From an uncultured Prevotella sp. (GTDB lineage: Bacteria; Bacteroidota; Bacteroidia; Bacteroidales; Bacteroidaceae), in NCBI GenBank assembly GCA_900769275.1, contig CAAGGA010000046.1:1-30598 (forward strand): a DNA stretch of 30,598 nucleotides, read 5' to 3'. Shown in pieces: positions 9,653 to 16,812 of this stretch (the first letter of the stretch is position 1; every line of letters begins with the position of its first letter). Under the pieces are notes generated by a model, which was not told the origin of the DNA, ran no database searches, and worked only from the letters and a program-made list of their open reading frames with translations. Made by a program: the position numbers and the translations under genes.

Positions 9653-10819
9653 TTATTGTTGGAATTTATCGCTTATGATTATCCTGCCACCCTGTGTCTG
9701 CAGACTGAACCCTGTGAGCAGAGAGATAGACTCTATGGCATTTGACATTGGGTCGTAACGGCTGAAACTACCCGAGAACTTCATGTCGCACACACTCTCA
9801 TCGGTGAAGACTATGTCATAACCATACCATCTGCCAATGACCGTCATGATACGCCGTAGTTCGCAGTCATCAAAGACAAACTGCCCCGTGTTCCATGCCA
9901 CGTAAGGCTCCACATCCACTGGTTCCGTTTTTGTCAGCACGCCGTTGAGTGTACTCCTCTCGCCCGGTCGCATCATACGCTCCCTGCCATCATCCGGTAT
10001 CACACTGATACTTCCATTCACCAGCACTACGCTCGTGCCGCCCTCTGCTCTGGTATCTACGTTGAATTCAGTACCGTATTCCTTTACCTCACCATCCGGT
10101 GTATGAACTATGAACGGATGGCGCAAATCCTTAGCTATCATAAAATATGCCTCACCCTCGACTATCACGTCACGCGTATCACCGAGGAAACGTTCTGGAT
10201 AAATCAGACGTGAGTCATAGTTCAGATGCACCAGAGAGCCGTCAGGCAGTGTCACCCAATATTCCCTGTCGGCACAGGTAGTGATACGCTTGGCTTCAAG
10301 AAGTTTTTCCACGATGCCGTCAGTCTCTTTCTCCGTATGATTACCGAAATTGCTGACTATTCTCTTTATCTCTCTCTTGGCAACGACTTCCACATTTGCC
10401 ACAGATCTTCCACTCTCGTTGCTCATGTCAATGGCTTTCTTTACCTCCTTGGCTATAACCAAAGGCTCAACGGCTGTGCTTCTTTCGTAGTAATATACGG
10501 CTGTGACGGAAATCAAAGCTACCACCACTGCTGCAGCTGCTGCATACAGCGGCTTGAGCCAGCGCACTACATACCTGTCACACTGTATCCGATGCTTCAT
10601 GGAGTCAAGAGCTCCCTCCACGTCAATGGAACGGCTTCTTTTGTACCAATCAGCAACATACTGCCTGTCATTAAGCATATCACAGATGTCGTGACGGTTT
10701 CTGCCGCTTTCAGCCCATTCTTCAATCTCTGCCTCCTCTTTGCTGTCAGTCTCATCGAAGAAACGCTTCGCCAAAAGAGACGAGATATGGTCTATTTCTT
10801 TTTCCTTGTCCTTGTTCAT
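9653..10819 (-). CDS. FecR-family anti-sigma factor
   Basis: The 388-residue product has a cytoplasmic N-terminal region (1 to about 88, sigma-binding, with 'EIEEWAESGRNR'), one membrane segment (about 89-110), a periplasmic FecR domain (about 180-275; 'TLPDGSLVHLNYDSRLIYP', 'EGEAYFMIAKD', 'PFIVHTPDGEVKEYGTEFNV') and a C-terminal DUF4974/STN-interacting part (about 315-386; 'FVFDDCELRRIMTVIGRWYGYDI'). An open frame continues upstream to 10930, but those extra 37 codons lie in an intergenic inverted repeat and read as low-complexity hydrophobic then Q/N-rich peptide. The ATG at 10819 (MNKDKEKEID) is therefore chosen. It should hold the divergently coded ECF sigma factor and release it on a signal from the SusC STN domain encoded 17 bp downstream. 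Confidence 0.92.
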   Translation of the reverse strand: MNKDKEKEIDHISSLLAKRFFDETDSKEEAEIEEWAESGRNRHDICDMLNDRQYVADWYKRSRSIDVEGALDSMKHRIQCDRYVVRWLKPLYAAAAAVVVALISVTAVYYYERSTAVEPLVIAKEVKKAIDMSNESGRSVANVEVVAKREIKRIVSNFGNHTEKETDGIVEKLLEAKRITTCADREYWVTLPDGSLVHLNYDSRLIYPERFLGDTRDVIVEGEAYFMIAKDLRHPFIVHTPDGEVKEYGTEFNVDTRAEGGTSVVLVNGSISVIPDDGRERMMRPGERSTLNGVLTKTEPVDVEPYVAWNTGQFVFDDCELRRIMTVIGRWYGYDIVFTDESVCDMKFSGSFSRYDPMSNAIESISLLTGFSLQTQGGRIIISDKFQQ

Positions 10820-10826
10820 ATCTGCT

Positions 10827-10932
10827 GGGTTGTTGTTTAGTGGTTTTTGGTTTTGGTTGGCTTGTTGTTTGGTTGGCTGTGCCGCAATTGAGTAGAATAC
10901 TATCAACCAAACAACCAAACAACCAAACAACC
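10827..10932. repeat. Family A inverted-repeat element, copy A1 (FecR/sigma divergent gap)
   Basis: The left arm, 10827-10876, is GT-rich with GTTGTTTGGTTGG at its inner end. The right arm, 10904-10932, is a run of AACCAAAC units. The centre, 10877-10903, contains GCAATTGAGTAGAATACTATC. That centre matches copy A2 at 18 of 21 positions and the reverse complement of copy A4 closely. The element sits 8 bp upstream of the FecR start, so it would fall in the leader of the SusCD operon mRNA. Arms and centre are seen directly; function is unknown. Confidence 0.85.
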
Positions 10933-11002
10933 GAAAACATTTATCTATAACACGCTCGAAAAGTGTTTTGGGGTATCAAAATATGACTCTTTTTGAGAAA
11001 AA

Positions 11003-11034
11003 ATTGCACATTTGAATAAAAATCCTTAAATTTG
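11003..11034 (+). promoter_or_regulatory. Bacteroidetes-type promoter of the ECF sigma gene
   Basis: A -7 box TAAATTTG (11027-11034) fits TAnnTTTG. An ATTG at 11003-11006 lies 20 bp upstream as a -33 element. The start codon at 11060 follows about 20 nt after the expected transcription start. This is a housekeeping-type promoter, so the sigma gene seems not to depend only on itself. Confidence 0.6.
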
Positions 11035-11059
11035 CAATCAAATTGATTGTTTTTCACGC

Positions 11060-11620
11060 ATGATTATTGACGAGCAAACACTCCAAGACTTCCAATGCGG
11101 GCATATTGACAGGCTTTATATGCTGCTCTTTCCCTCGTTGCTCTGCTATGCCGAGCGGATGCTTGGGACGCAAGATGCCTTTATGGCTGAGGATTGCGTG
11201 CAAAATGCTATATACAGGGTATATCTCAAACGCAAGACCTTTGCCGATGTACTCTCTATGAAGTCATATCTCTTTGCATGCGTGCATAACGAAGTCATTA
11301 CCTTAAAGCGCAGAAAGGCTCTCAGTGACAATTTTATAAAAGATCAGGCTTTTAGTGAGAATTCCCTTATAGACGAATTGGTGCTACAAGAGACGCTATA
11401 TAAAATCAACAAGGTGATAGACACGCTATCACCAGACCAACAGGAACTGTTCAACATGTCGTTTGTGGATGGGATGAAGAATATCGAAATAGCCGAAAGA
11501 CTCAACCTTTCACCTGAAACGATAAAAAAACGAAAAGCGAAAATCGTCACACTGCTACGTCGGCATCTCAAGGATGACATTCTTGCCATTGCCATACTCG
11601 CTTTCCTTACAGGCCAGTGA
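11060..11620 (+). CDS. ECF-type RNA polymerase sigma factor
   Basis: The 186-residue product has sigma region 2 (about residues 15-85; 'AEDCVQNAIYRVYLKR' and 'SYLFACVHNEVITLKRR') and region 4 (about 115-170; LSPDQQELFNMSFVDGMKN, then the helix-turn-helix 'IEIAERLNLSPETIKKR'). It has no extra domains, as usual for ECF factors of about 180-190 residues. It is divergent from the FecR-SusC-SusD operon. Normally sigma and fecR are neighbours on one strand; here they share a 240-bp control region that also carries an inverted-repeat element. The inferred role is to activate the SusCD operon when FecR is signalled by the STN-bearing SusC. Confidence 0.93.
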   Translation: MIIDEQTLQDFQCGHIDRLYMLLFPSLLCYAERMLGTQDAFMAEDCVQNAIYRVYLKRKTFADVLSMKSYLFACVHNEVITLKRRKALSDNFIKDQAFSENSLIDELVLQETLYKINKVIDTLSPDQQELFNMSFVDGMKNIEIAERLNLSPETIKKRKAKIVTLLRRHLKDDILAIAILAFLTGQ

Positions 11621-11636
11621 GGATTTGGTTTGATTA

Positions 11637-11685
11637 TACGGTCGTGCAGAAGTTTGAGATGACCATTCATAACCTCCGTAAATGC
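11637..11685. repeat. Family B inverted-repeat element, degenerate copy B1
   Basis: Aligned without gaps to copy B2, this stretch keeps TACGGT at its left, GA.GACC-like bases in the centre and AACCTCCGTA at its right, the conserved right edge of the family B centre. The flanking arms are short and mutated. It lies in the convergent gap just after the sigma gene stop. Confidence 0.6.
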
Positions 11686-11745
11686 AATATAAAAAGATTA
11701 CAAAGCGAGACTTGTCCTCCGGACATGACTGACCAGGGGGGAATA

Positions 11746-11781
11746 ATTAAGGTGGGTTCTATCAACAGAACCCACCTTAAT
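11746..11781. terminator. Perfect 15-bp stem-loop, candidate bidirectional terminator
   Basis: The stem ATTAAGGTGGGTTCT (11746-11760) pairs perfectly with 11767-11781 around the 6-nt loop ATCAAC. It lies in the convergent gap between the sigma gene (ends 11620) and guaA (ends 11867). No T-run follows on either strand, so it is not a classical intrinsic terminator. A binding site for a dimeric protein is the alternative. Confidence 0.55.
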
Positions 11782-11866
11782 AGTGCATATAAAGTTGTTT
11801 CTACGAAAGGGAGCACTATAAGAGAAAGGCGGAAGAAAGTTCTCCAGACTTCCTCACTCCCACTTC

Positions 11867-13504
11867 TCACTCCCACTCTATGGTTGAAGGCGGCTTTGAG
11901 GAGATGTCGTAGCAGACGCGGTTTACTCCTTTCACCTTATTTATTATCTCTGTAGAGACCTTTGCCATGAAGTCGTAGGGAAGATGCGCCCAGTCTGCCG
12001 TCATGGCATCGGTGGAGGTCACGGCACGGAGAGCCACGGGATGCTCGTACGTGCGCTCGTCGCCCATGACACCGACGCTGCGCACGGTAGAGAGAAGCAC
12101 GGTGCCTGCCTGCCATATCTGGTCGTAAAGCGACACTTCTATCTCTCCGTCCTTCATATCTGCCGGAACGCCTGCCGCAAGCACCGCACGCGCCTTTTCT
12201 CCGCTCAGCTTTGTCTTGTACTCACGCAGTCCGCGGATGTAGATGTCGTCAGCATCCTGGAGGATGCGCACTTTCTCAGGCGTTATGTCTCCGAGAATAC
12301 GCACTGCAAGCCCCGGTCCGGGGAATGGATGACGGGTGATGAGATGCTCGGGCATTCCCATTGAGCGACCTACACGGCGTACCTCGTCCTTGAAGAGCCA
12401 TTTCAACGGTTCGCAGAGAGAGAGGTGCATCTCCTTGGGCAGTCCGCCCACGTTATGGTGCGACTTGATGACCTTGCCCGTGATGTTGAGACTCTCGATG
12501 CGGTCGGGATAGATAGTACCCTGTGCAAGCCATTTGGCATCTTTTATCTTCTTTGCCTCTGCATTGAACACCTCTACGAAGTCACGTCCGATAATCTTGC
12601 GTTTCTGCTCCGGGTCGGAGACTCCTGCGAGGTCGGCAAAGAATTTCTCACTGGCATCGACTCCGACGACATTGAGTCCGAGGCATTTGTAATCCTCCAT
12701 CACGTCACGGAACTCATTCTTGCGGAGCATTCCATGATCTACGAAGATGCAGGTCAGGCGGTCGCCGATAGCCTTATTGAGGAGCACTGCTGCAACGCTG
12801 GAGTCAACGCCTCCCGAGAGTCCGAGGATGACGCGGTCTTCGCCCACCTGCTCACGCAGTTCCCTGACGGTTGTCTCCACGAAAGAGTCGGCACTCCAGT
12901 CCTGATTGCTTCCGCAGATGCCGACGACGAAATTCCTGAGCAGGAGTGAGCCTTGTACTGAATGGAACACCTCCGGATGGAACTGCACCGCCCATACGCC
13001 CTTTGCTGAGGGAGTACCCGCCACAGGAATGCCTGCCGGAATAAAATAGGCTGCGTTGCTGACGGATTCGGTAGAAGCAATTACTTCTGCGCCTGTCGGT
13101 ATGCGGGTGATTGTGTCTCCGTGCGACATCCATACCTGAGAGTTGTCATCGAAACCGTTAAAGAGAGGGTTCGCCTTGTCGATGGTAACAAGATGCTGAC
13201 GACCATACTCGCGTGAGCCGGCAGGCTCTACGTTACCACCATTGGTATAAGCCATGAACTGCGCTCCGTAACAGATGCCGAGAACGGGCAGACGCCCTAC
13301 GAATCGTGAGACATCAACCTTGAACGCCTCGGGGTCATACACCGAATACGGCGAACCGGAGAGTATGACTCCGATGACATCGCTGTCGTCTTCCGGGTAC
13401 TTGTTGTACGGCAGGATCTCGCAGAACGTGTCTAACTCTCGGACACGGCGACCGATGAGTTGGGTTGTCTGACTGCCAAAGTCTAAGATGATGATTTTCT
13501 GCAT
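11867..13504 (-). CDS. guaA: GMP synthase (glutamine-hydrolysing)
   Basis: The enzyme makes GMP from XMP, ATP and glutamine in the cytosol. The 545-residue product has a class I amidotransferase domain with nucleophile Cys78 (GICYGAQ) and His176/Glu178 (FHPEV), an ATP-pyrophosphatase domain with the P-loop LSGGVDSS (229-236), and the C-terminal dimerisation domain ending KPPSTIEWE. An in-frame extension upstream to 13579 is rejected because it reads through the inverted repeat; MQKIIILDFGSQ is the family start. The dimerisation domain carries an insertion of about 28 residues (near 431-458) between REYK and LYDQIWQAG, absent from the E. coli enzyme as I recall it. The gene follows the nucleotidyltransferase gene on the same strand, with element B2 between. 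Confidence 0.97.
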   Translation of the reverse strand: MQKIIILDFGSQTTQLIGRRVRELDTFCEILPYNKYPEDDSDVIGVILSGSPYSVYDPEAFKVDVSRFVGRLPVLGICYGAQFMAYTNGGNVEPAGSREYGRQHLVTIDKANPLFNGFDDNSQVWMSHGDTITRIPTGAEVIASTESVSNAAYFIPAGIPVAGTPSAKGVWAVQFHPEVFHSVQGSLLLRNFVVGICGSNQDWSADSFVETTVRELREQVGEDRVILGLSGGVDSSVAAVLLNKAIGDRLTCIFVDHGMLRKNEFRDVMEDYKCLGLNVVGVDASEKFFADLAGVSDPEQKRKIIGRDFVEVFNAEAKKIKDAKWLAQGTIYPDRIESLNITGKVIKSHHNVGGLPKEMHLSLCEPLKWLFKDEVRRVGRSMGMPEHLITRHPFPGPGLAVRILGDITPEKVRILQDADDIYIRGLREYKTKLSGEKARAVLAAGVPADMKDGEIEVSLYDQIWQAGTVLLSTVRSVGVMGDERTYEHPVALRAVTSTDAMTADWAHLPYDFMAKVSTEIINKVKGVNRVCYDISSKPPSTIEWE

Positions 13505-13522
13505 TGTATTGTTTTTTTGTTT

Positions 13523-13620
13523 CGGTTTTAAGGTTTTGCGGTTATACGGTTGTACGGAATATACGAATAGCCTTGACAAACCTCCGTATAACCTTACAAC
13601 CGCATAACCGCATAACCGTA
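13523..13620. repeat. Family B inverted-repeat element, copy B2
   Basis: The left arm, 13523-13558, ends GGTTATACGGTTGTACGGA. The right arm, 13583-13620, begins TCCGTATAACC and repeats CCGCATAA. The centre, 13559-13582, includes AATAGCCTTGACAAACC. A 32-nt core spanning the centre matches copy B3 in opposite orientation at 26 of 32 positions. The right arm contains the stop and the last eight or nine codons of the nucleotidyltransferase gene. The element fills the gap to guaA. Confidence 0.85.
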
Positions 13621-14343
13621 TATTTGCTGTTCTGCCTGCGCAAGGGTGTCAAGCTTTCCTACGTCGAGGAGTTGCAGATTGCTTACTGCCATGCCCCTTA
13701 TGTCGAACTTGTCACAATTGTCGAGATAGAAATCCATGATAGGGAAGCGTTCGGGATATGCCTGCATGGCATTAATAAGGTCGTGCGACAACGTATGTAT
13801 GCCAGAAAAGGCATACCTGCGGCATTGCTCCGGCTTGATGTCCGGATACGGGGAGCGCACCTCGCCCGTAGCGATGTTTGTCCATCCTACAAGGCGCATG
13901 GCGTCGTCAAACAAGAGATAGCGTTGCGTCTTGCGTTCTGACACTACGAGAGTGGCATCATGCTGCGGGGAAGTGAAAACGGACGCTATGTCGAGATTGC
14001 TGAGTATGTCGCAGTTGTGTATCAGAACCGGACTGTCAGGACAGAAGAGGCCTGCCGCCTTTCTTACTCCACCTCCCGTCTCCAGGAGCCGGTCTGTCTC
14101 GTCAGAAACCTTGAACGTGAGATGCGGGTTCGCCTTTTGGTAAAGACTGATGAAATTGCGTATTTGCCCTGCATGATGATGGACATTGACCACGAAATAG
14201 GTTACTCCTGCTGCAATGAGTCTCTCGATGACAATTTGCAGCAGGGGGCGGTCTCCTACCGGCACCATTGCCTTGGGTATCACGTCAGTCAGCGGCTTGA
14301 GTCTTGTTCCCATACCTGCTGCAAATATCATTGCCTGTCTCAT
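13594..14343 (-). CDS. Sugar-1-phosphate nucleotidyltransferase (MurU/HddC-like)
   Basis: The 249-residue product has the NTP-transferase signature at its start (AAGMGTRLKPLTDVIPKAM; GxGTRL and the PK of the active site) and the metal-binding HNCD ('PVLIHNCDILSNLD'). Such enzymes join an NTP to a sugar 1-phosphate for cell-wall or surface polysaccharide precursors; MurNAc-1-phosphate uridylyltransferase is the closest type by size, but the sugar is not certain. The frame is open back to 14430, but a -7 box at 14375-14382 places transcription start near 14368. The start is therefore ATG 14343 or the in-frame ATG 14358. The C-terminal tail YGYAVMRL is encoded by the arm of repeat element B2, so its sequence is probably not functional. 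Confidence 0.87.
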   Translation of the reverse strand: MRQAMIFAAGMGTRLKPLTDVIPKAMVPVGDRPLLQIVIERLIAAGVTYFVVNVHHHAGQIRNFISLYQKANPHLTFKVSDETDRLLETGGGVRKAAGLFCPDSPVLIHNCDILSNLDIASVFTSPQHDATLVVSERKTQRYLLFDDAMRLVGWTNIATGEVRSPYPDIKPEQCRRYAFSGIHTLSHDLINAMQAYPERFPIMDFYLDNCDKFDIRGMAVSNLQLLDVGKLDTLAQAEQQIYGYAVMRL

Positions 14344-14374
14344 CCTGTAGTCGGTCATGCTGGAAAATACGATG

Positions 14375-14382
14375 CAAAGATA
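14375..14382 (-). promoter_or_regulatory. -7 box of the nucleotidyltransferase(-guaA) transcript
   Basis: Read on the minus strand this is TATCTTTG, a perfect TAnnTTTG. It lies about 32 bp before ATG 14343 and decides against the far upstream start codon. No clear -33 box is visible. Confidence 0.55.
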
Positions 14383-14430
14383 AGAAAAATAATTCGTAAG
14401 TAGGGTAATAATTGCCGTTTTTTTTATCAA

Positions 14431-14691
14431 GCAACGGGGAAATGACGCAAATATCAGGAATGAGAAGAAATCAAGGAATGAAAGATTTGCATATTTGGAG
14501 AAAAGTAACTAACTTTGCACCCCGAAAAAAGAGCATACTTTTAAAAACGCAGGGTTTGCATTTATATGCAACATAACACATTTATTTTATCATTTTTTTA
14601 CTCACAGGAAATGATCTGACGCTGCACAGTAAATCCGTAGCGCGTTTTATTTCACGTCTTCTTTTTCACAAGACAAAAACATACCTCAGCG
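14431..14691 (+). other. Gap between divergent nucleotidyltransferase and panB, with a long panB leader
   Basis: This 261-bp gap holds the panB promoter and, by inference, a leader of about 168 nt (about 14524-14691). The leader has a small hairpin TTGCAT-TTAT-ATGCAA (near 14555-14570), a T-run about 20 nt later (14590-14597) and AT-rich, weakly structured sequence. I see no known riboswitch fold and no coding frame. Confidence 0.4.
14486..14517 (+). promoter_or_regulatory. Strong Bacteroidetes-type promoter of the pan/coa operon
   Basis: TTTG at 14486-14489 and TAACTTTG at 14510-14517 are separated by 20 bp, a full match to the Bacteroidetes -33/-7 pattern. Transcription should begin near 14524. 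Confidence 0.75.
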
Positions 14692-15516
14692 ATGAAGAAA
14701 TCAATTTATGATATGCTTAGTCGTAAAGGCAGCCTTCCAATCAGCATGCTTACTGCGTATGATTACCATACCGCACGTGCCATTGACGAGGCTGGTATTG
14801 ACATGATTCTCGTAGGCGATTCTTTGGGAAACGTAATACTCGGCTACGAGAACACCCTTTCCGTTACTATTGATGATATGATTCACCATGGCAAAGCCGT
14901 TTGCCGAGGTGCAAAAAATGCGTTTGTAATCATTGATATGCCGTTCATGTCCTACCAGACGTCAGTAGAGGATGCCGTAACCAATGCTGGACGAATACTA
15001 AAAGAAACCAACTGTCAAGCTGTAAAACTGGAAGGAGGACAGGAGTATGCCGACCGTATCAAGGCAATCACACAGGCTGGAATACCCGTAGTGGCACATA
15101 TCGGACTGACTCCTCAATCATTCAATATGCTTGGAGGATATAAAGTTCAGGGGAAAAGTCAGGCAGCAGCACAGAAACTGCTGGACGATGCGAGGGCGGT
15201 AACGGAGGCGGGTGCCTTTGCCATTACTCTGGAATGTGTGCCGGCAGCATTGGCAAAGAAAGTCACGGAGAGCGTATCAGCACTGACCATAGGCATCGGA
15301 GCCGGTAACGGATGCGACGGTCAGGTGCTCGTATATCAGGATATGCTGGGTTATTCCGACGGGTTCACTCCGAAATTCGTAAAGCGATATGCCAATCTCC
15401 ACGAGATAATGACAGAAGCATTCACGCAATATAAGAAAGATGTAGAATCAAGAGCATTCCCCTCGCAGGAACATACGTTTGCCATCAGCGAGGACGTGCT
15501 CGACAAATTATACTAA
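14692..15516 (+). CDS. panB: 3-methyl-2-oxobutanoate hydroxymethyltransferase (ketopantoate synthase)
   Basis: PanB adds a hydroxymethyl group from methylene-tetrahydrofolate to alpha-ketoisovalerate, the first step of pantothenate synthesis. The 274-residue product has the usual length and a TIM-barrel pattern. The Mg2+ ligand Asp43 is in VGDSLGNV and the catalytic Glu181 in ITLECVPA. The segments 'KLEGG', 'HIGLTPQ' and 'IGIGAGNGCDGQVLV' are family hallmarks. It is the first gene of a plus-strand operon, 6 bp before panC, behind a strong promoter. Confidence 0.98.
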   Translation: MKKSIYDMLSRKGSLPISMLTAYDYHTARAIDEAGIDMILVGDSLGNVILGYENTLSVTIDDMIHHGKAVCRGAKNAFVIIDMPFMSYQTSVEDAVTNAGRILKETNCQAVKLEGGQEYADRIKAITQAGIPVVAHIGLTPQSFNMLGGYKVQGKSQAAAQKLLDDARAVTEAGAFAITLECVPAALAKKVTESVSALTIGIGAGNGCDGQVLVYQDMLGYSDGFTPKFVKRYANLHEIMTEAFTQYKKDVESRAFPSQEHTFAISEDVLDKLY

Positions 15517-15522
15517 AGTACC

Positions 15523-16368
15523 ATGCAAGTAGTAAAAACGATAAGCGAGGTTAGGGAGATTGTATCATCTTGGAGAAAAGAGGGACTCAGCGTAGGTCTC
15601 GTCCCTACTATGGGTTTCCTGCACGAAGGTCATCAGAGCCTGATAGAGAAATCCGTGAGCCAGAACGACCGCACTGTAGTCTCCGTCTTCGTCAATCCCA
15701 TTCAGTTCGGTCCTAACGAGGATTTGGAGGCATATCCCCGTGACCTCGAACATGACAAGGCACTCGTAGAGAAAGCCGGTGGCAACCTTATCTTCCATCC
15801 GGAACCGTCGGAGATGTACCCAGGACATTTCACTTCATTCATCGATACGACCGAAACGACAGAACTCCTATGCGGTGCCGTGCGCCCGATACATTTCCGC
15901 GGAGTCTGCACCGTGGTGGGAAAACTCTTCAATATCGTATGCCCTGACCGTGCCTATTTCGGACAGAAGGACGCTCAGCAGCTGGCCACCGTCCGCCGTT
16001 TCGTACGCGACCTCAATTTCCCCATCGAGATAATCCCCTGCCCTATCATTCGCGAAGAGGACGGACTGGCAAAGTCAAGCCGCAACACATACCTCAGTCC
16101 CGAGGAACGTCAGGCTGCACTCATCCTCTCCAAGAGTCTCCGACTCGGCAGGGAAGCTATCGAAAAAGGAGAGGAGAATGCACAGAGAGTCATCAATATA
16201 ATAAAGGAAAACCTTTCTACAGAACCTTTGGCACGCATCGACTATGTAGAGGTGGTAGATTTCGAGAACATACAGAGGGTAGAAAAGATTAAGGGCGAGA
16301 CTCTCGTTGCCATCGCTGTCTATATAGGAAAGACCAGACTGATTGACAATTTCATAGTAACAAAATGA
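15523..16368 (+). CDS. panC: Pantothenate synthetase
   Basis: PanC joins pantoate to beta-alanine with ATP. The 281-residue product carries the nucleotide-binding signature PTMGFLHEGH (HEGH at 34-37), 'FVNPIQFGPNEDL', 'YFGQKDAQQL' and the KSSRN loop ('GLAKSSRNTYLS'). Its stop overlaps the panD start by 4 bp (ATGA), so PanC and the enzyme that makes its beta-alanine are translated together. Length and motifs are complete. Confidence 0.98.
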   Translation: MQVVKTISEVREIVSSWRKEGLSVGLVPTMGFLHEGHQSLIEKSVSQNDRTVVSVFVNPIQFGPNEDLEAYPRDLEHDKALVEKAGGNLIFHPEPSEMYPGHFTSFIDTTETTELLCGAVRPIHFRGVCTVVGKLFNIVCPDRAYFGQKDAQQLATVRRFVRDLNFPIEIIPCPIIREEDGLAKSSRNTYLSPEERQAALILSKSLRLGREAIEKGEENAQRVINIIKENLSTEPLARIDYVEVVDFENIQRVEKIKGETLVAIAVYIGKTRLIDNFIVTK

Positions 16369-16754
16369 ACATTACACTTCTAAAAGCGAAGATACACCGC
16401 GCTGTTGTCACTCAAGCTGACCTCGACTATGTGGGAAGTGTCACCATCGACACACGTCTCCTCGAAGAGGCGGGCATCATGGAATACGAGAAAGTGCAGA
16501 TTGTAGATATTGACAACGGCAACCGCTTCGAGACCTATACCATTGCCGGAGAGAAAGACTCCGGCATCATCTGCCTGAACGGAGCGGCGGCAAAATGCGT
16601 CAATGTGGGCGACAAGGTCATCATCATGGCATACTGCGACATGACACCTGATGAAGCCAAGGAGCACAAACCCACCGTGCTTTTCGTCAATGAGCAAAAT
16701 GAAATCGCAAGAAAAGCCAATTACGAGAAGCACGGACTCCTCTGCGACCAGTAG
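16365..16754 (+). CDS. panD: Aspartate 1-decarboxylase proenzyme
   Basis: PanD makes beta-alanine from aspartate and uses a pyruvoyl group formed by self-cleavage. The 129-residue product has the cleavage site Gly24-Ser25 in DYVGSVTID, the 'KAKIHRA' start and the 'NGAAAKCVNVGDKVIIMAY' core. It overlaps panC by 4 bp. Some bacteria need a maturation factor; none is seen nearby. Confidence 0.97.
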   Translation: MNITLLKAKIHRAVVTQADLDYVGSVTIDTRLLEEAGIMEYEKVQIVDIDNGNRFETYTIAGEKDSGIICLNGAAAKCVNVGDKVIIMAYCDMTPDEAKEHKPTVLFVNEQNEIARKANYEKHGLLCDQ

Positions 16755-16812
16755 TCACCCCATCAAACAGACGGAATAGAAATATCAACAGCACTTACAA
16801 CTGGATAATGCT

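Noticed and set aside
10226..10840. 204-codon frame antisense to fecR
   Set aside because: Overlaps fecR completely and has no family features.
14368..14430. Upstream start of the nucleotidyltransferase at 14430
   Set aside because: It lies before the -7 box and adds a hydrophobic stretch not typical of the family.
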